A stretch of DNA of 43,578 nt from Thermoplasmata archaeon (GCA_021850545.1 JAJZLU010000079.1:1-43578); one strand, 5' to 3'; shown: positions 22,957 to 32,174, counted from the first letter of the stretch. Numbers and translations are program-made. Notes: generated by a model from the sequence alone, not told the origin.

Positions 22957-24402
22957 ATGAAAAGTGGCGGAGAATACGATATAATTGTTGCCGGTGCAGG
23001 TTTGGCAGGAACCCTTGCCGCGGCTGCCGCAGCTAGAAAAGGCAAGAATGTTTTATTGCTTGACAGAAACCCTGAAGCAGAGGTTGGAAAAAAGACTGTT
23101 TGGGGATGGACCTGCGGCGATGCAGTTGCAGGATCACATATTGATTTCGTTCAGAAAAAAATGGGCGTTCAATTTGGACAGCCCGAACTTGACAGGAGAG
23201 TTGACGGTGTTTACGCGCTGTCGCCCGACCTCAAGACCAAGTTCATGTTTGAAGGTGTGGGATATACTCTTGACAGGCCGGAATTTGAGGCAAAACTCCT
23301 AGAGATTGCCAAGAAGTCTGGTGCAAATTACATGAGTGAGTTTGAGGTCCAGAGCCCAATCATTGAGAACAAGAAAGTTGTTGGAATTCACGGAAGGGAC
23401 AAGAACAAGGAAGAATTCACTTTCAGGTCAAAGGTTGTGGTTGATGCCCTTGGAATTTCAACCGTGATCAGGAGAAACCTCCCCGAAAACCCTTATGTTG
23501 ACAGGGTAATCGACACAGACGACATCGAATCAACTGGAAGATACATCTATGAGTTTGAGCTCAAGGGCGAAGACCTTGCATACTTCGATCCGGACAACGC
23601 ACTCATCCACCTGAACAATGTTATGGCACCTGGCGGATACGGCTGGGTATTCCCCAAGAGTGGAAACAGAGTAAACATCGGGCTTGGAGTGCAGAAGAAG
23701 AGCCTTGACATAAGGAATGCAAAACTTGGCAAGAAGGATAACCTCCAGACCCTTATTGATGAATATGTTAAGTGGAATCCTCTCTTCAAGAACTTAAAGC
23801 TCTGGAACAAGAACAACAACGGAAAGGGCTCATGGTCTGTTGCAGTGAGAAGGAACATGGAGAGCCTTGTCTACGACGGATACATGGGTGCAGGAGACAG
23901 CATGGTCATGCCGAACCCCATTAGCGCGGGTGGCATAGGGCCAGCGTTGATTTCAGGCATTCTCGCTGGAGAGAATGCTTCAAGGGCAATAGAAGCAAAC
24001 GACACCTCAGTGAAAGGGCTATGGCAGTACAACATTGACTACAACCAGGCATATGGAAAGAAAATGGCTGGCATGGAAATATTCAGGATTTACCTCCAGT
24101 CCCTTAATAATGACATACTGAACTACGGAATGAAATCCTTCCTTACCACCAAGGAGGCATCAGATATCACACTTGGTCTCATTCCTGAACTCAGCGTAGC
24201 GTCGAAGTTCAAGATGGTCCTTAAGGGCGCCAGGAACCTGAGTGCATTCTCCAACCTCGTTTATGTAGTTGGCAGGATGAAGGCCATGAATGAAATATAC
24301 GAGCATTACCCTGAGAGCCCTGACACTTTCGTGCCATTCAAACAGAAGGTTGTCCACATGGTCGAAGAGGCGAAGGAAAGGTTCCCCTCTTCACCAATCT
24401 AA
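22957..24402 (+). CDS. Geranylgeranyl reductase family protein, probable archaeal lipid reductase
   Basis: A 481-residue flavoprotein with an N-terminal FAD motif VAGAGLAGTLAAAAAARKG (residues about 10-28), TVWGWTCGDAV with the conserved Cys region, and GYMGAGDSMVMPNPISAGGIG as the second FAD motif. The YGWVFPK motif of the family lies near residue 228. Such enzymes hydrogenate the double bonds of geranylgeranyl ether lipids. A TATA-like TTTAAATA is at 22916-22923. The C-terminal extension of about 100 residues is helical. Function by family. Confidence 0.85.
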   Translation: MKSGGEYDIIVAGAGLAGTLAAAAAARKGKNVLLLDRNPEAEVGKKTVWGWTCGDAVAGSHIDFVQKKMGVQFGQPELDRRVDGVYALSPDLKTKFMFEGVGYTLDRPEFEAKLLEIAKKSGANYMSEFEVQSPIIENKKVVGIHGRDKNKEEFTFRSKVVVDALGISTVIRRNLPENPYVDRVIDTDDIESTGRYIYEFELKGEDLAYFDPDNALIHLNNVMAPGGYGWVFPKSGNRVNIGLGVQKKSLDIRNAKLGKKDNLQTLIDEYVKWNPLFKNLKLWNKNNNGKGSWSVAVRRNMESLVYDGYMGAGDSMVMPNPISAGGIGPALISGILAGENASRAIEANDTSVKGLWQYNIDYNQAYGKKMAGMEIFRIYLQSLNNDILNYGMKSFLTTKEASDITLGLIPELSVASKFKMVLKGARNLSAFSNLVYVVGRMKAMNEIYEHYPESPDTFVPFKQKVVHMVEEAKERFPSSPI

Positions 24403-24445
24403 TTTTTTCTACCAAACATACCACACCTGAATTTTTTCCACCAAA
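24401..24445 (+). terminator. T-rich double terminator after the reductase gene
   Basis: The 16-base unit AATTTTTTCTACCAAA (24401-24416), starting inside the stop codon region, recurs as AATTTTTTCCACCAAA at 24430-24445. Each has a run of six T, the usual archaeal termination signal. Their repetition 29 bases apart suggests tandem terminators. Confidence 0.55.
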
Positions 24446-24498
24446 AAGAGTGCGACGGCATAAGGAAAGAGAGCCGCCCGGATAGGATGGCCCTTATC

Positions 24499-24750
24499 TT
24501 ATTTGGAGTGATTGGGCGTTTGGTTTGCTCCGTTCCTGTTTTTGAATGCCAGGGCGAAGAAATTCACTGAAAGCAATATAAAAACAAAACCTGAGCCGCC
24601 CATAAGGAAAATGATGAAATTCCCATGGGGTAGGTTGAAGTATATAATTGCATAATAAACAATAATAGTATAAGGCAGGAACGCTGCTGCCATAAAGATG
24701 CCGAGCAAAAGGTAGCCCCTCTTCGTTATTGTCATTTCATATCTCTGCAA
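24499..24750 (-). CDS. Small two-helix membrane protein (83 aa)
   Basis: Two predicted transmembrane helices at about residues 13-36 and 45-69, with a basic N-terminus and a polar C-terminal tail. The ATG at 24735 (MTITKRGY) is an alternative start. No family is recognised. It stands alone between the reductase terminator and the nth gene and faces 24751-24856, which shows no gene. Confidence 0.5.
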   Translation of the reverse strand: MQRYEMTITKRGYLLLGIFMAAAFLPYTIIVYYAIIYFNLPHGNFIIFLMGGSGFVFILLSVNFFALAFKNRNGANQTPNHSK

Positions 24751-24856
24751 GGTGTTTGCAACTTATTTGATAATAGATAAATAATTATGGCGATACTTAA
24801 ACATGACCATAGGGAAATATTTTGAACAGGATACTTTTCATGCAGAATTGGAAATA

Positions 24857-25549
24857 TTATGATTTAAGGGGCTTTTTCCCAGGCTTATCTCTAGGCTTTA
24901 TCCCCCGCTTCTTCTGTGAGTCACTGAAAAATCTGCAATATGCTGATATGGAGCATTCTCCGCATCTAGGGCCAATTGGCTTGCATATCTTCTTTCCGAA
25001 TTCCACCAGCATGGGGTTGAACCCAACCCAGTATTCCTGCGGTATGATTTTCTTGAGGTCTTCTTCCGTATCATCAGGATTTTTTGTCCGGGACCAGCCA
25101 AGCCTGTTGCTTATCCTGTGTACGTGTGTGTCAACCGCAATTGCCGGCTTGCCAAGTGCATCGGCGAGCACAACGTTTGCGGTTTTTCTGCCTACCCCGG
25201 GAATCACTGTCAGTTCCTCAATGGTTTCCGGAACCTTTCCGCCATAGTCCTCCATTATAATCCTGGCTGCATCGATGACCCTCTTCGCCTTCACTGTGCT
25301 GAAGCCCACTCTTGAAATTAGGGAGAGTACATCATCGTATTTAGCCTGCGAGAGCCCCTTTGCGTCGATGTACCTGTTGTGAAGGTTCCTTGCGGCCACG
25401 TCGGTAACCTCGTCCTTTGTCCTGTGGGACATAATTGTCGTTATGAGGACCCAGAATGGGTCATGGAACTCAAAATGGTGAGGTGGGGCCTGGCTCTTTA
25501 TTCCCTCATATATTGCCGGAAATGAATCCCGCGCAGCCTTGAGATTCAT
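24857..25549 (-). CDS. nth: Endonuclease III (HhH-GPD DNA glycosylase)
   Basis: A 230-residue base-excision enzyme that removes oxidised pyrimidines. The helix-hairpin-helix is PGVGRKTANVVL with the catalytic Lys, the catalytic Asp lies in VDTHVHRISNRLG, and the 4Fe-4S cluster cysteines are in CKPIGPRCGECSISAYC. Its ATG overlaps the carB stop, making it the last gene of the carA-carB-nth operon. The C-terminus is basic. Confidence 0.95.
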   Translation of the reverse strand: MNLKAARDSFPAIYEGIKSQAPPHHFEFHDPFWVLITTIMSHRTKDEVTDVAARNLHNRYIDAKGLSQAKYDDVLSLISRVGFSTVKAKRVIDAARIIMEDYGGKVPETIEELTVIPGVGRKTANVVLADALGKPAIAVDTHVHRISNRLGWSRTKNPDDTEEDLKKIIPQEYWVGFNPMLVEFGKKICKPIGPRCGECSISAYCRFFSDSQKKRGIKPRDKPGKKPLKS

Positions 25550-27315
25550 CAGGCCTCCCAGTATTCCCTGATTTCCCTGAAATCTGACTTCTCCCCTGCC
25601 CTCAGTGTCTGGACAAGGGCATCTGCCAGCTTGATGTTTGTTATGAGCGGGATATTTTTCCTGATAGCCAGTTTTCTTATCTGGTATCCATCCTTAATTG
25701 AGCCTGACCTTGAATTGGGGGTGTTGATGATGAGATCTGGCCTGTTTTCGCTCACGTACTGGTCAATCCGCGGTTCCCTCACATCCTCCATCTTGTAGAT
25801 TACTTCAGCATCCAGCCCATTTTCCCTCAGGAAATGCCTTGTTCCCGGGGTCGCAACGAGTTTGTGCCCAAGCCCAGAGAAATACCGCGCAATTTCAAGC
25901 AGCTGCTCCTTGTCTTTGTCACTTATGGACAAAACAATTGATCCCATGCTGGGAATGCGGACATTCATCATTTTCAATGCTTTCCCAAGTGCCTCCTCAA
26001 TGGTGCGGCCCGCAGTCATTCCTTCCCCTGTTGACTTCATCTCAGGGCCGAGAATTGCATCAAGGTCCAAAAACCTGTTAAACGGGAAGGCGGGGATTTT
26101 CACAAAGTAGTTCTTTGGCCCCCTTTCCTTCGCCTGGAGGCTCCCTGAAAGCATGGCGTCTATCCCCACCGATATCCAGTCCACGCCTGTTGCCTTGCTC
26201 ACAAAGGGGAGGGATCTGCTTGCCCTTGAGTTGAGCTCTATCACGAAAAGGTCATCGCCCTTAAGTGCCAGCTGAAGGTTTGAGAAACCCTTGAGGCGGT
26301 ATTTCCTGACAAAGGATGAAACCAGTTCCCTGATTTTTTCCCTTGTGCCTGAATCTGGTGCATCTGGGGCGAGAACCATTGTTGCATCCCCTGAGTGGGT
26401 ACCAGCTTCCTCCACATGAACGCTGATTCCTGCGATGACAAAGCTGTCCCCGTTTGAAACGAAATCCACATCTATTTCCGTTGCGTCCTCCACATACCTG
26501 CTCAGTAGAACCGGGAATCCTGGCCTTTCCTGAAGGAGGGCAGATACCCTGCCATAGACTTCCTCCTTCTCATTTATGATATCCATGGCCCTTCCCCCGA
26601 TTATGAAGCTGCTTCTAACAATGACTGGGAGTGGTGTTTTTTCAATCGCATCCACTGCCTCCTGCAAGGTGGTGACAGTTACAAATTCAGGCTGCTTAAT
26701 CCCGTATTCACTGAGAGCTTCGGCAAATTTCTTCCTGTCCTCAATCGCCTCTATGCTCTGCGGTGTGGTTCCGAGGAATATCCCATCCCCGAATATTTCC
26801 CTGATCTGCATGGCGAGGTTCTGCCCTGTCTGGCCAGAGAACTGGATTATGAGCCTGCAAGGAGATTCCCTTCTTATAATGTTGCAGATGTGCTCAAGGG
26901 AAAGGGGCTCAAAATACAGGATATCAGAGACATCAAAATCCGTTGACACTGTTTCAGGGTTGCTGTTGACCATTACCGTCCTGAAACCGCTTTTCCTGAG
27001 CTTCAGCACAGCTTTTACAGAGCCATAGTCGAACTCAAGCCCCTGGGAAATCCTGTTAGGGCCGGAGCCCAGGACCACCACGGTCTCTTTCTTCCTGTCC
27101 ATATCGATGAATTCACTTTCCTGGTCGTAAGTGGAATAAAGGTAGGGGGTTTCAGCGAAGAATTCTCCAGAACAGGTGTCTATGGCCTTGTAAGCAGGGA
27201 AAATCCCCTGCTTTTCCCTTTCCATGTAAATCTCTGTTTCAGCCAGGCCTGTAAATGCAGAAATAATGGAATCTGGTATTCCAGAATATTTGAGTTCCCT
27301 GAGATTCTCTGGCAT
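25549..27315 (-). CDS. carB: Carbamoyl-phosphate synthase large subunit, C-terminal half
   Basis: The 588-residue segment contains the end of the oligomerisation region (YKAIDTCSGEF), the second ATP-grasp domain (VVLGSGPNRISQGLEFDYG, VMVNSNPETVSTDFD, VIVRSSFIIGGRAMDI) that phosphorylates carbamate, and the MGS-like allosteric domain at the end (TPGTRHFLRENGL, DLIINTPNS). It is in the same frame as the N-terminal half; the only break is a TGA at 27388-27390. The ATG at 27315 has no convincing ribosome site, and 24 sense codons between TGA and this ATG still align with the family. It is therefore either a separately translated half or part of one readthrough product. Confidence 0.9.
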   Translation of the reverse strand: MPENLRELKYSGIPDSIISAFTGLAETEIYMEREKQGIFPAYKAIDTCSGEFFAETPYLYSTYDQESEFIDMDRKKETVVVLGSGPNRISQGLEFDYGSVKAVLKLRKSGFRTVMVNSNPETVSTDFDVSDILYFEPLSLEHICNIIRRESPCRLIIQFSGQTGQNLAMQIREIFGDGIFLGTTPQSIEAIEDRKKFAEALSEYGIKQPEFVTVTTLQEAVDAIEKTPLPVIVRSSFIIGGRAMDIINEKEEVYGRVSALLQERPGFPVLLSRYVEDATEIDVDFVSNGDSFVIAGISVHVEEAGTHSGDATMVLAPDAPDSGTREKIRELVSSFVRKYRLKGFSNLQLALKGDDLFVIELNSRASRSLPFVSKATGVDWISVGIDAMLSGSLQAKERGPKNYFVKIPAFPFNRFLDLDAILGPEMKSTGEGMTAGRTIEEALGKALKMMNVRIPSMGSIVLSISDKDKEQLLEIARYFSGLGHKLVATPGTRHFLRENGLDAEVIYKMEDVREPRIDQYVSENRPDLIINTPNSRSGSIKDGYQIRKLAIRKNIPLITNIKLADALVQTLRAGEKSDFREIREYWEA

Positions 27316-27387
27316 TATTCCGGGGCTGAGATCCGCAAGCTTGTCGGTTACGTTTTTCAGTTTCTCTGTGAAGTATAATGCATAATG

Positions 27388-28731
27388 TCAAAGGCTACTG
27401 ACTTCCTCAGGGCTCCATTTCCTGAGCAGGGCTTCGATAATGGCGTATATTCTAAGGTCAGATGGTGTTCTTATGAGTTCCCTCAGCTTCTCATCTGAAA
27501 CCGGAAGCCTGAGGGATTTGGATTCCTTTGTCTCGAGGGAGGCTATGGCCTTGAAGAAAGCCTCCTCAAAGGTTCTTCCAATGCCCATCACCTCTCCGAT
27601 CGACTTCATCTGGACCCCGATCTTCCTCTCCACCTCAAACTTGTCAAATGGCCACCTTGGTATCTTCACAGTTATGTAGTCCAACGACGGTTCAAAGGCG
27701 GCGTAGGTGTTCTTTGTGATTGGATTGATAATTTCCGTAAGATTATATCCCACAGCGATCTTGCTTGAAGTCCTTGCAATGGGGTATCCGCTTGCCTTTG
27801 ATGCAAGTGCTGACGACCTTGAGGTTCTCGGGTTGACCTCAACTATGTAGTATTCCTCAGTTTCCTGGTTGAGGGCAAACTGGATGTTGCATGCCCCCTT
27901 TATGCCCAGGGCCGAAATGACCTTTATCGCAGAGTCCCTGAGATTGTGGTATTCCTGGTCGCTCATGGTCTGCGACGGAGTTACTACTATGCTCTCACCC
28001 GTGTGCACCCCCATTGGATCCAGGTTCTCCATGTTACATATGGTGATGCAATTTCCGGCATTGTCCCTGATGACTTCATACTCTATTTCCATGATTCCCT
28101 CGAGGGATTTCTCAAGTTCGAGCACTTCATCCGAATAAACCCTGAAAAACTCATTGGCCAGTGCAGAGAGTTCCTCCTTGGTCCTCAGGATTTTACCACC
28201 TGACCCTCCGAGCGAAAATGACGTCCTGACTATGAGTGGATAGATGTCAAGTTTGGGTATATCATCCATATAGTTGTGAACCGTAAGCCTTGCAGAAGGG
28301 GCCACCGGCTCGTTTATCTCAAGCATGAGCCTGTGGAATTTTTCCCTGTCCTCTGCGGTATCAATAGTCTCAATTGGGGTGCCGATGATCCTCACCGGAT
28401 ATTTCTCGAAGATTCCCTCCCTCTTGAGCTTGAGTGCAAGGTTGAGTGCAGTCTGCCCACCCATTGTGGGCAAGATAGAGTCAATTTTCTCCTTTGCAAT
28501 GATCCGCTCCACAGCCTCAACGCTGATAGGCTCTATATATATCCTGTCCGCGACGCTGTGGTCTGTCTGGATTGTTGCCGGGTTTGAATTAAGCAGAACC
28601 ACTTCAATGCCTTCCTCTCTCAGGGAAAGGCAAGCCTGTGAGCCTGCGTAGTCGAATTCAGCGGCCTGGCCAATAACGACTGGCCCTGATCCGATGACAA
28701 GCACTTTCTTTATAGACTTATCCAGGGGCAT
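27388..28731 (-). CDS. carB: Carbamoyl-phosphate synthase large subunit, N-terminal half (ends at in-frame TGA)
   Basis: 447 residues holding the first ATP-grasp domain, which makes carboxyphosphate and carbamate: VLVIGSGPVVIGQAAEFDYAG, LLNSNPATIQTD, TMGGQTALNLAL, VRTSFSLGGSGG, VEVNPRTSRSSALAS. It ends SPEEVSSL then TGA, in the middle of the oligomerisation region. Downstream codons continue in frame as HYALYFTEKLKNV, which line up without gaps with E. coli CarB around LTNIDRWFLVQI. The start overlaps the carA stop by one base. Whether the protein is split or UGA is read through cannot be decided from sequence. Confidence 0.9.
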   Translation of the reverse strand: MPLDKSIKKVLVIGSGPVVIGQAAEFDYAGSQACLSLREEGIEVVLLNSNPATIQTDHSVADRIYIEPISVEAVERIIAKEKIDSILPTMGGQTALNLALKLKREGIFEKYPVRIIGTPIETIDTAEDREKFHRLMLEINEPVAPSARLTVHNYMDDIPKLDIYPLIVRTSFSLGGSGGKILRTKEELSALANEFFRVYSDEVLELEKSLEGIMEIEYEVIRDNAGNCITICNMENLDPMGVHTGESIVVTPSQTMSDQEYHNLRDSAIKVISALGIKGACNIQFALNQETEEYYIVEVNPRTSRSSALASKASGYPIARTSSKIAVGYNLTEIINPITKNTYAAFEPSLDYITVKIPRWPFDKFEVERKIGVQMKSIGEVMGIGRTFEEAFFKAIASLETKESKSLRLPVSDEKLRELIRTPSDLRIYAIIEALLRKWSPEEVSSL

Positions 28732-29780
28732 CAGCGCACCCCCAGATCCTTCCTGATGTCCTCAAAGAACCATTTCGCGTCCCTTGGCCCGGGAGAGGCT
28801 TCTGGATGGTACTGGACACTGAATATAGGCTTTTCCTCGTGCCGGACCATCTCAACACTGCCATCATTGATGTCCCACTGTGTAACCATGAGGCCAGTGT
28901 TTTCTAGGGAGTCCCTGTCAACGGCATACCCGTGGTTATGGGTTGTGATGAATATCCTCTTTCCGTCCGTGACTGCATGGTTTGAGCCCCTGTGCCCAAA
29001 CTTCATCTTCATGGTCTTCCCTCCAAGTGCAAGGGAAATGAGCTGGTGCCCAAGGCAAACCCCATAGATGTGGGTGTCCACTGACCGCTTTCTGATAAAA
29101 TCTGCAACCTTTGAAAGTGACTGGTGGGAAGGATCTCCCGGGCCATTGGAGATAAAGATTGAATCGTAATCGTATTCAATCCTGTCAAAGTCCGAGTTGT
29201 ATGGCACAACATATAGATCTGCAAGCATTGACAGTTCCTTCACCAGGCTCTTCTTAGCCCCCACGTCAATAAAAAGAACCCTGTGCCCGCTCTCGCCCTT
29301 GACATGATAAGGTTCCGAGCAGCTGACCTTTGCAACCACATCCTCGTCCATTGGGTCCGGAAATTCCCCAGGGACTTCAGGTGAAGAGGACATGTATGCA
29401 CGCATCACGCCCTTTTCCCTTATCTTTCTCACCAGGAGCCTTGTGTCCACCAGGTCTATGCCAGGTACCTTATGCTCCTCCAGCAACTGGTTAAAATAGA
29501 GCCAGCTCTGGTCTATGACAAGCTTCGCGTGCGCATCTCTTGCAACCACTCCCGCCACCTGCACTGAATCGCTTTCAAATAAACCCATTCTCAGGGGGTA
29601 ATTTGCCACGGTAGGGCTTGCAAAGGTGAGAATCTGGTTCCTGTAGGACGGGTCAGTTATGGACTCCAGGTATCCTGTCATGGAGGTTGTGAAAACAATT
29701 TCACCATAGGAATCCCCGGCGTAGCCAAATGCCACTCCCTTGAGGACCGTCCCATCCTCAAGGATCAAGTACCTGTTCAT
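28731..29780 (-). CDS. carA: Carbamoyl-phosphate synthase small subunit (glutaminase)
   Basis: A 349-residue subunit that splits glutamine and feeds ammonia to CarB for arginine and pyrimidine synthesis. The N-terminal CPSase small-chain domain has GEIVFTTSMTGYLESITDPSY. The class I amidotransferase domain shows the nucleophile Cys in YGVCLGHQLISLALGG and the His-Glu pair in VQYHPEASPGP. First gene of the carA-carB-nth operon. The upstream stretch 29781-30035 shows no gene. Confidence 0.96.
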   Translation of the reverse strand: MNRYLILEDGTVLKGVAFGYAGDSYGEIVFTTSMTGYLESITDPSYRNQILTFASPTVANYPLRMGLFESDSVQVAGVVARDAHAKLVIDQSWLYFNQLLEEHKVPGIDLVDTRLLVRKIREKGVMRAYMSSSPEVPGEFPDPMDEDVVAKVSCSEPYHVKGESGHRVLFIDVGAKKSLVKELSMLADLYVVPYNSDFDRIEYDYDSIFISNGPGDPSHQSLSKVADFIRKRSVDTHIYGVCLGHQLISLALGGKTMKMKFGHRGSNHAVTDGKRIFITTHNHGYAVDRDSLENTGLMVTQWDINDGSVEMVRHEEKPIFSVQYHPEASPGPRDAKWFFEDIRKDLGVR

Positions 29781-30035
29781 TTCATTGCCCCCACGGACTT
29801 CCTTTCCTTACATATATTCAAACTGGATTTCATGAAAATCAACTTGACTGTTTTGCATCCTGGTATCAAAACAAATAAACCGGACGGAAATACTGCGCTC
29901 CAAACTCCATTTCCGGTTCCGTATTCCAAGACTGTTCGGGCTTGAAGATACAAGAGTCAGATAAAACCATTTTGCTAAGCTATCTCCTAAAAACTGGCCC
30001 AATTTGTTGGACCCCTTTTGAAATCTGAGGTTTTA

Positions 30036-30731
30036 TCAATGCCTGCATACGCCAATAGGGCCGCCAAACTTGATATTTCCATCTTCAAAGAAAAGGCGGG
30101 GGATGAAAACTTCAACGCCATCGTTCAATGCACCATAGAATTCCCTGGAGAAGTCAGGGTCTGTCTCGCTGTTTGGAACGAAGCATTTGGCGGATTTCCG
30201 GAATGCAAGGACAATGAGCCCGGACTTGCCTCCATTGGCAAGGTGCCTCCTCAGTAGTTCCAGATGCTCCCTTCCCCTCTTAGTGGGAGCATCAGGGAAT
30301 GTAGCTGCATTGTTCCTCAGCATGGTGCAACCCTTGACCTCAATGAGAGTATCCTGCCACTGGAAATCAATCCTGTGGTTTCCGACCGCCACCTCCTTCC
30401 TTATGCCTACAGGGAGGAACCTGGATGCAATCTGGGAGTGTACCCTGGTGTCGGTAAGTATCCAGTCATTGCCGTCGAGGGCAGCGGTGACTGAGTGGGA
30501 TGTCCTGATGCCTTTTGTATTCCTGATAAGAACTTTGTTACCGGGAAAAATCAGCTCACGGAGGCGACCCGGGTCGTGGAGATGACAAGCGACAATGTTT
30601 CCATTAAAACCTACATTGACAAGAAACCGGTTTGGCCTGTCTATGACAGTGCCCTTTACAAGCGCTTCAGAAAAGCTGTAAAGGGTCTCCCCAATTCTTG
30701 GAACCTGGATGATTTCCTCCAATCCCGCCAT
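30036..30731 (-). CDS. sfsA: SfsA family protein
   Basis: A 231-residue protein with the SfsA landmarks: HLHDPGRLRELIFPG near residue 51, RIDFQWQDTLIEVKGCTM, FPDAPTKRGREHLELL and the C-terminal FIPRLFF. The E-x-K in EVKGC and the preceding Asp form a PD-(D/E)xK nuclease-like core. First described in E. coli as a sugar-fermentation stimulator; the biochemical function remains unclear. It is the second gene after the small zinc-ribbon protein. Confidence 0.92.
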   Translation of the reverse strand: MAGLEEIIQVPRIGETLYSFSEALVKGTVIDRPNRFLVNVGFNGNIVACHLHDPGRLRELIFPGNKVLIRNTKGIRTSHSVTAALDGNDWILTDTRVHSQIASRFLPVGIRKEVAVGNHRIDFQWQDTLIEVKGCTMLRNNAATFPDAPTKRGREHLELLRRHLANGGKSGLIVLAFRKSAKCFVPNSETDPDFSREFYGALNDGVEVFIPRLFFEDGNIKFGGPIGVCRH

Positions 30732-30746
30732 TTCGCACTTGGCATC

Positions 30747-30872
30747 CTAGGACTTTGAAGGTGAAGACATCAGCGTGTGCTGGCACTCGGGGCAATATTT
30801 CTGGCCTTCCTCTACCTCGCATTCGCATTCACACGTCGGGCTGCCTATTTCTAACTTGCAAAAAATGCACAT
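30747..30872 (-). CDS. 41-aa zinc-ribbon protein
   Basis: A small protein beginning MCIFCKLEIG, with CECEC around residues 14-18 and CPEC-x-H at 27-32, then a short Ser/Lys tail. Four or more cysteine pairs in 41 residues point to one zinc site. The ATG at 30872 lies 25 bases downstream of a minus-strand TATATA (30895-30900), so it is likely leaderless and the first gene of a transcript with sfsA, which starts 15 bases after its stop. Family not recognised. Confidence 0.7.
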   Translation of the reverse strand: MCIFCKLEIGSPTCECECEVEEGQKYCPECQHTLMSSPSKS

Positions 30873-30980
30873 AGTTTACAGGATTGTTTCTATGTATATA
30901 GGATTTGAATCTTAACTGCGAGTTTGTTGCCTGCGGCCTTAAAAAAAGGAAGTGTAGGGAGGCGGAAAGAACATTCACAA

Positions 30981-32174
30981 TCACTTGATGAGCCCAAGCT
31001 TCCTGCCTGACTTGCGGAATGCCTCTATCGTGTAGTTGATGTCATCCTTCGAATGGACAGCAGAAGGCATCAGCCTGATTCGTGCAGCTCCAAGTGCCAC
31101 TGTTGGGTAGACAATTGGAGATGCAAACACTTTCTCCTCTTCATATAGAAGCCTGCTGAGTTCGAGGGTCTTTTTCTCGTCACCAACCATGACTGGAGTG
31201 ATTGGTGTCTTGGTGTTTCCAGTATTGAAGCCTATTTCGTTTAGCTTCTCCCTGAGGAACCTGGCATTATCCCAGAGCTTTTTCAGCAGCGAGTCGTCCT
31301 TCTCCATTATCTCTATGGACTTTAGCACAGCAGCAGTGTCCCCTGGGTTCAGGCCACTGCTGAAAAGGAATGGCCTGGCTTTCCGCTTGAGGTATTCAAT
31401 AAGGTCCTCTGATCCTGCCACAAAGCCCCCCATTGAACCGATAGCCTTGGAGAATGTGCCCATTTCTACATCTATCCTGTCAGAAACCCCGAAATGGTCG
31501 CAGATTCCTCTCCCGTGGTCTCCCAGCACACCTTCTCCATGGGCATCGTCCACGTAGCTCATTGCCCCATATTTCTCGGCTAATTCCACAATTTCAGGAA
31601 GCGGAGCAAGATCGCCATCCATTGAGAAAACCCCATCGGATATGACAAGCGAACGCCTGTATTTTTTCACATTCTCCTCCAGTTTTGCTTCAAGATCTGC
31701 CATGTTCAGGTGTTTATAGACCCCCCTCTGGGCGCCACTCAACCTGACGCCATCTATGATGCTTGCGTGATTCAGTTCTTCGCTAAGGGCATAATCTTCC
31801 TTGCTTACGAGCGATGGTATTGTGCCGGAATTCGCTAGAAGGCCGCCCTGATAGACAAGGGCTGCTTCCATATGCTTGAATTTTGCTACCTTCTCCTCCA
31901 GCCTGAAATGGATTTCATTTGTGCCTGCAATGGACCTTACAGCGCCTGCGCCGACGCCGAATTCCTCAATCGCATCTATTGCAGCTTTCTTTACCTCCGG
32001 ATGGTTTGCCAGCCCTAGGTAATTATTGGAACACATGTTAAGGACCCTGTTGCCCTCTATCTTGACCCAAGCGCCTTGCGGCGATTGTAGAACCTTAATG
32101 GGAACAAATCTTCCTGCATCCTTCATCGCCTTTATTTCATCCCTCACCCATTGTAAAGAAGTCACATTTATCAC
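30981..32174 (-). CDS. kbl: 2-amino-3-ketobutyrate CoA ligase / glycine C-acetyltransferase family
   Basis: A PLP-dependent alpha-oxoamine synthase of about 397 residues. Landmarks are CSNNYLGLANHP, GVGAGAVRSIAGT, ELNHASIIDGVRLS, YVDDAHGEGVLGDHGRG and the PLP lysine in TFSKAIGSMGG. It joins or cleaves glycine and acetyl-CoA in threonine breakdown; other family members make 8-amino-7-oxononanoate, and no biotin genes lie nearby. The GTG at 32174 is preferred because a TATA-like TTTAAA lies about 24 bases upstream and homologues begin nearby; an ATG at 32210 is the longer option. Confidence 0.88.
   Translation of the reverse strand: MINVTSLQWVRDEIKAMKDAGRFVPIKVLQSPQGAWVKIEGNRVLNMCSNNYLGLANHPEVKKAAIDAIEEFGVGAGAVRSIAGTNEIHFRLEEKVAKFKHMEAALVYQGGLLANSGTIPSLVSKEDYALSEELNHASIIDGVRLSGAQRGVYKHLNMADLEAKLEENVKKYRRSLVISDGVFSMDGDLAPLPEIVELAEKYGAMSYVDDAHGEGVLGDHGRGICDHFGVSDRIDVEMGTFSKAIGSMGGFVAGSEDLIEYLKRKARPFLFSSGLNPGDTAAVLKSIEIMEKDDSLLKKLWDNARFLREKLNEIGFNTGNTKTPITPVMVGDEKKTLELSRLLYEEEKVFASPIVYPTVALGAARIRLMPSAVHSKDDINYTIEAFRKSGRKLGLIK

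Noticed and set aside
25549-28731. carB as a frameshifted pseudogene
   Set aside because: There is no frameshift: both parts and the 24 codons between share one frame, all catalytic motifs are intact, and the only defect is one TGA.
29808-30002. 64-codon minus-strand frame between carA and sfsA
   Set aside because: No ribosome site or TATA-consistent start, biased and non-protein-like composition, no neighbour relation; treated as non-coding.
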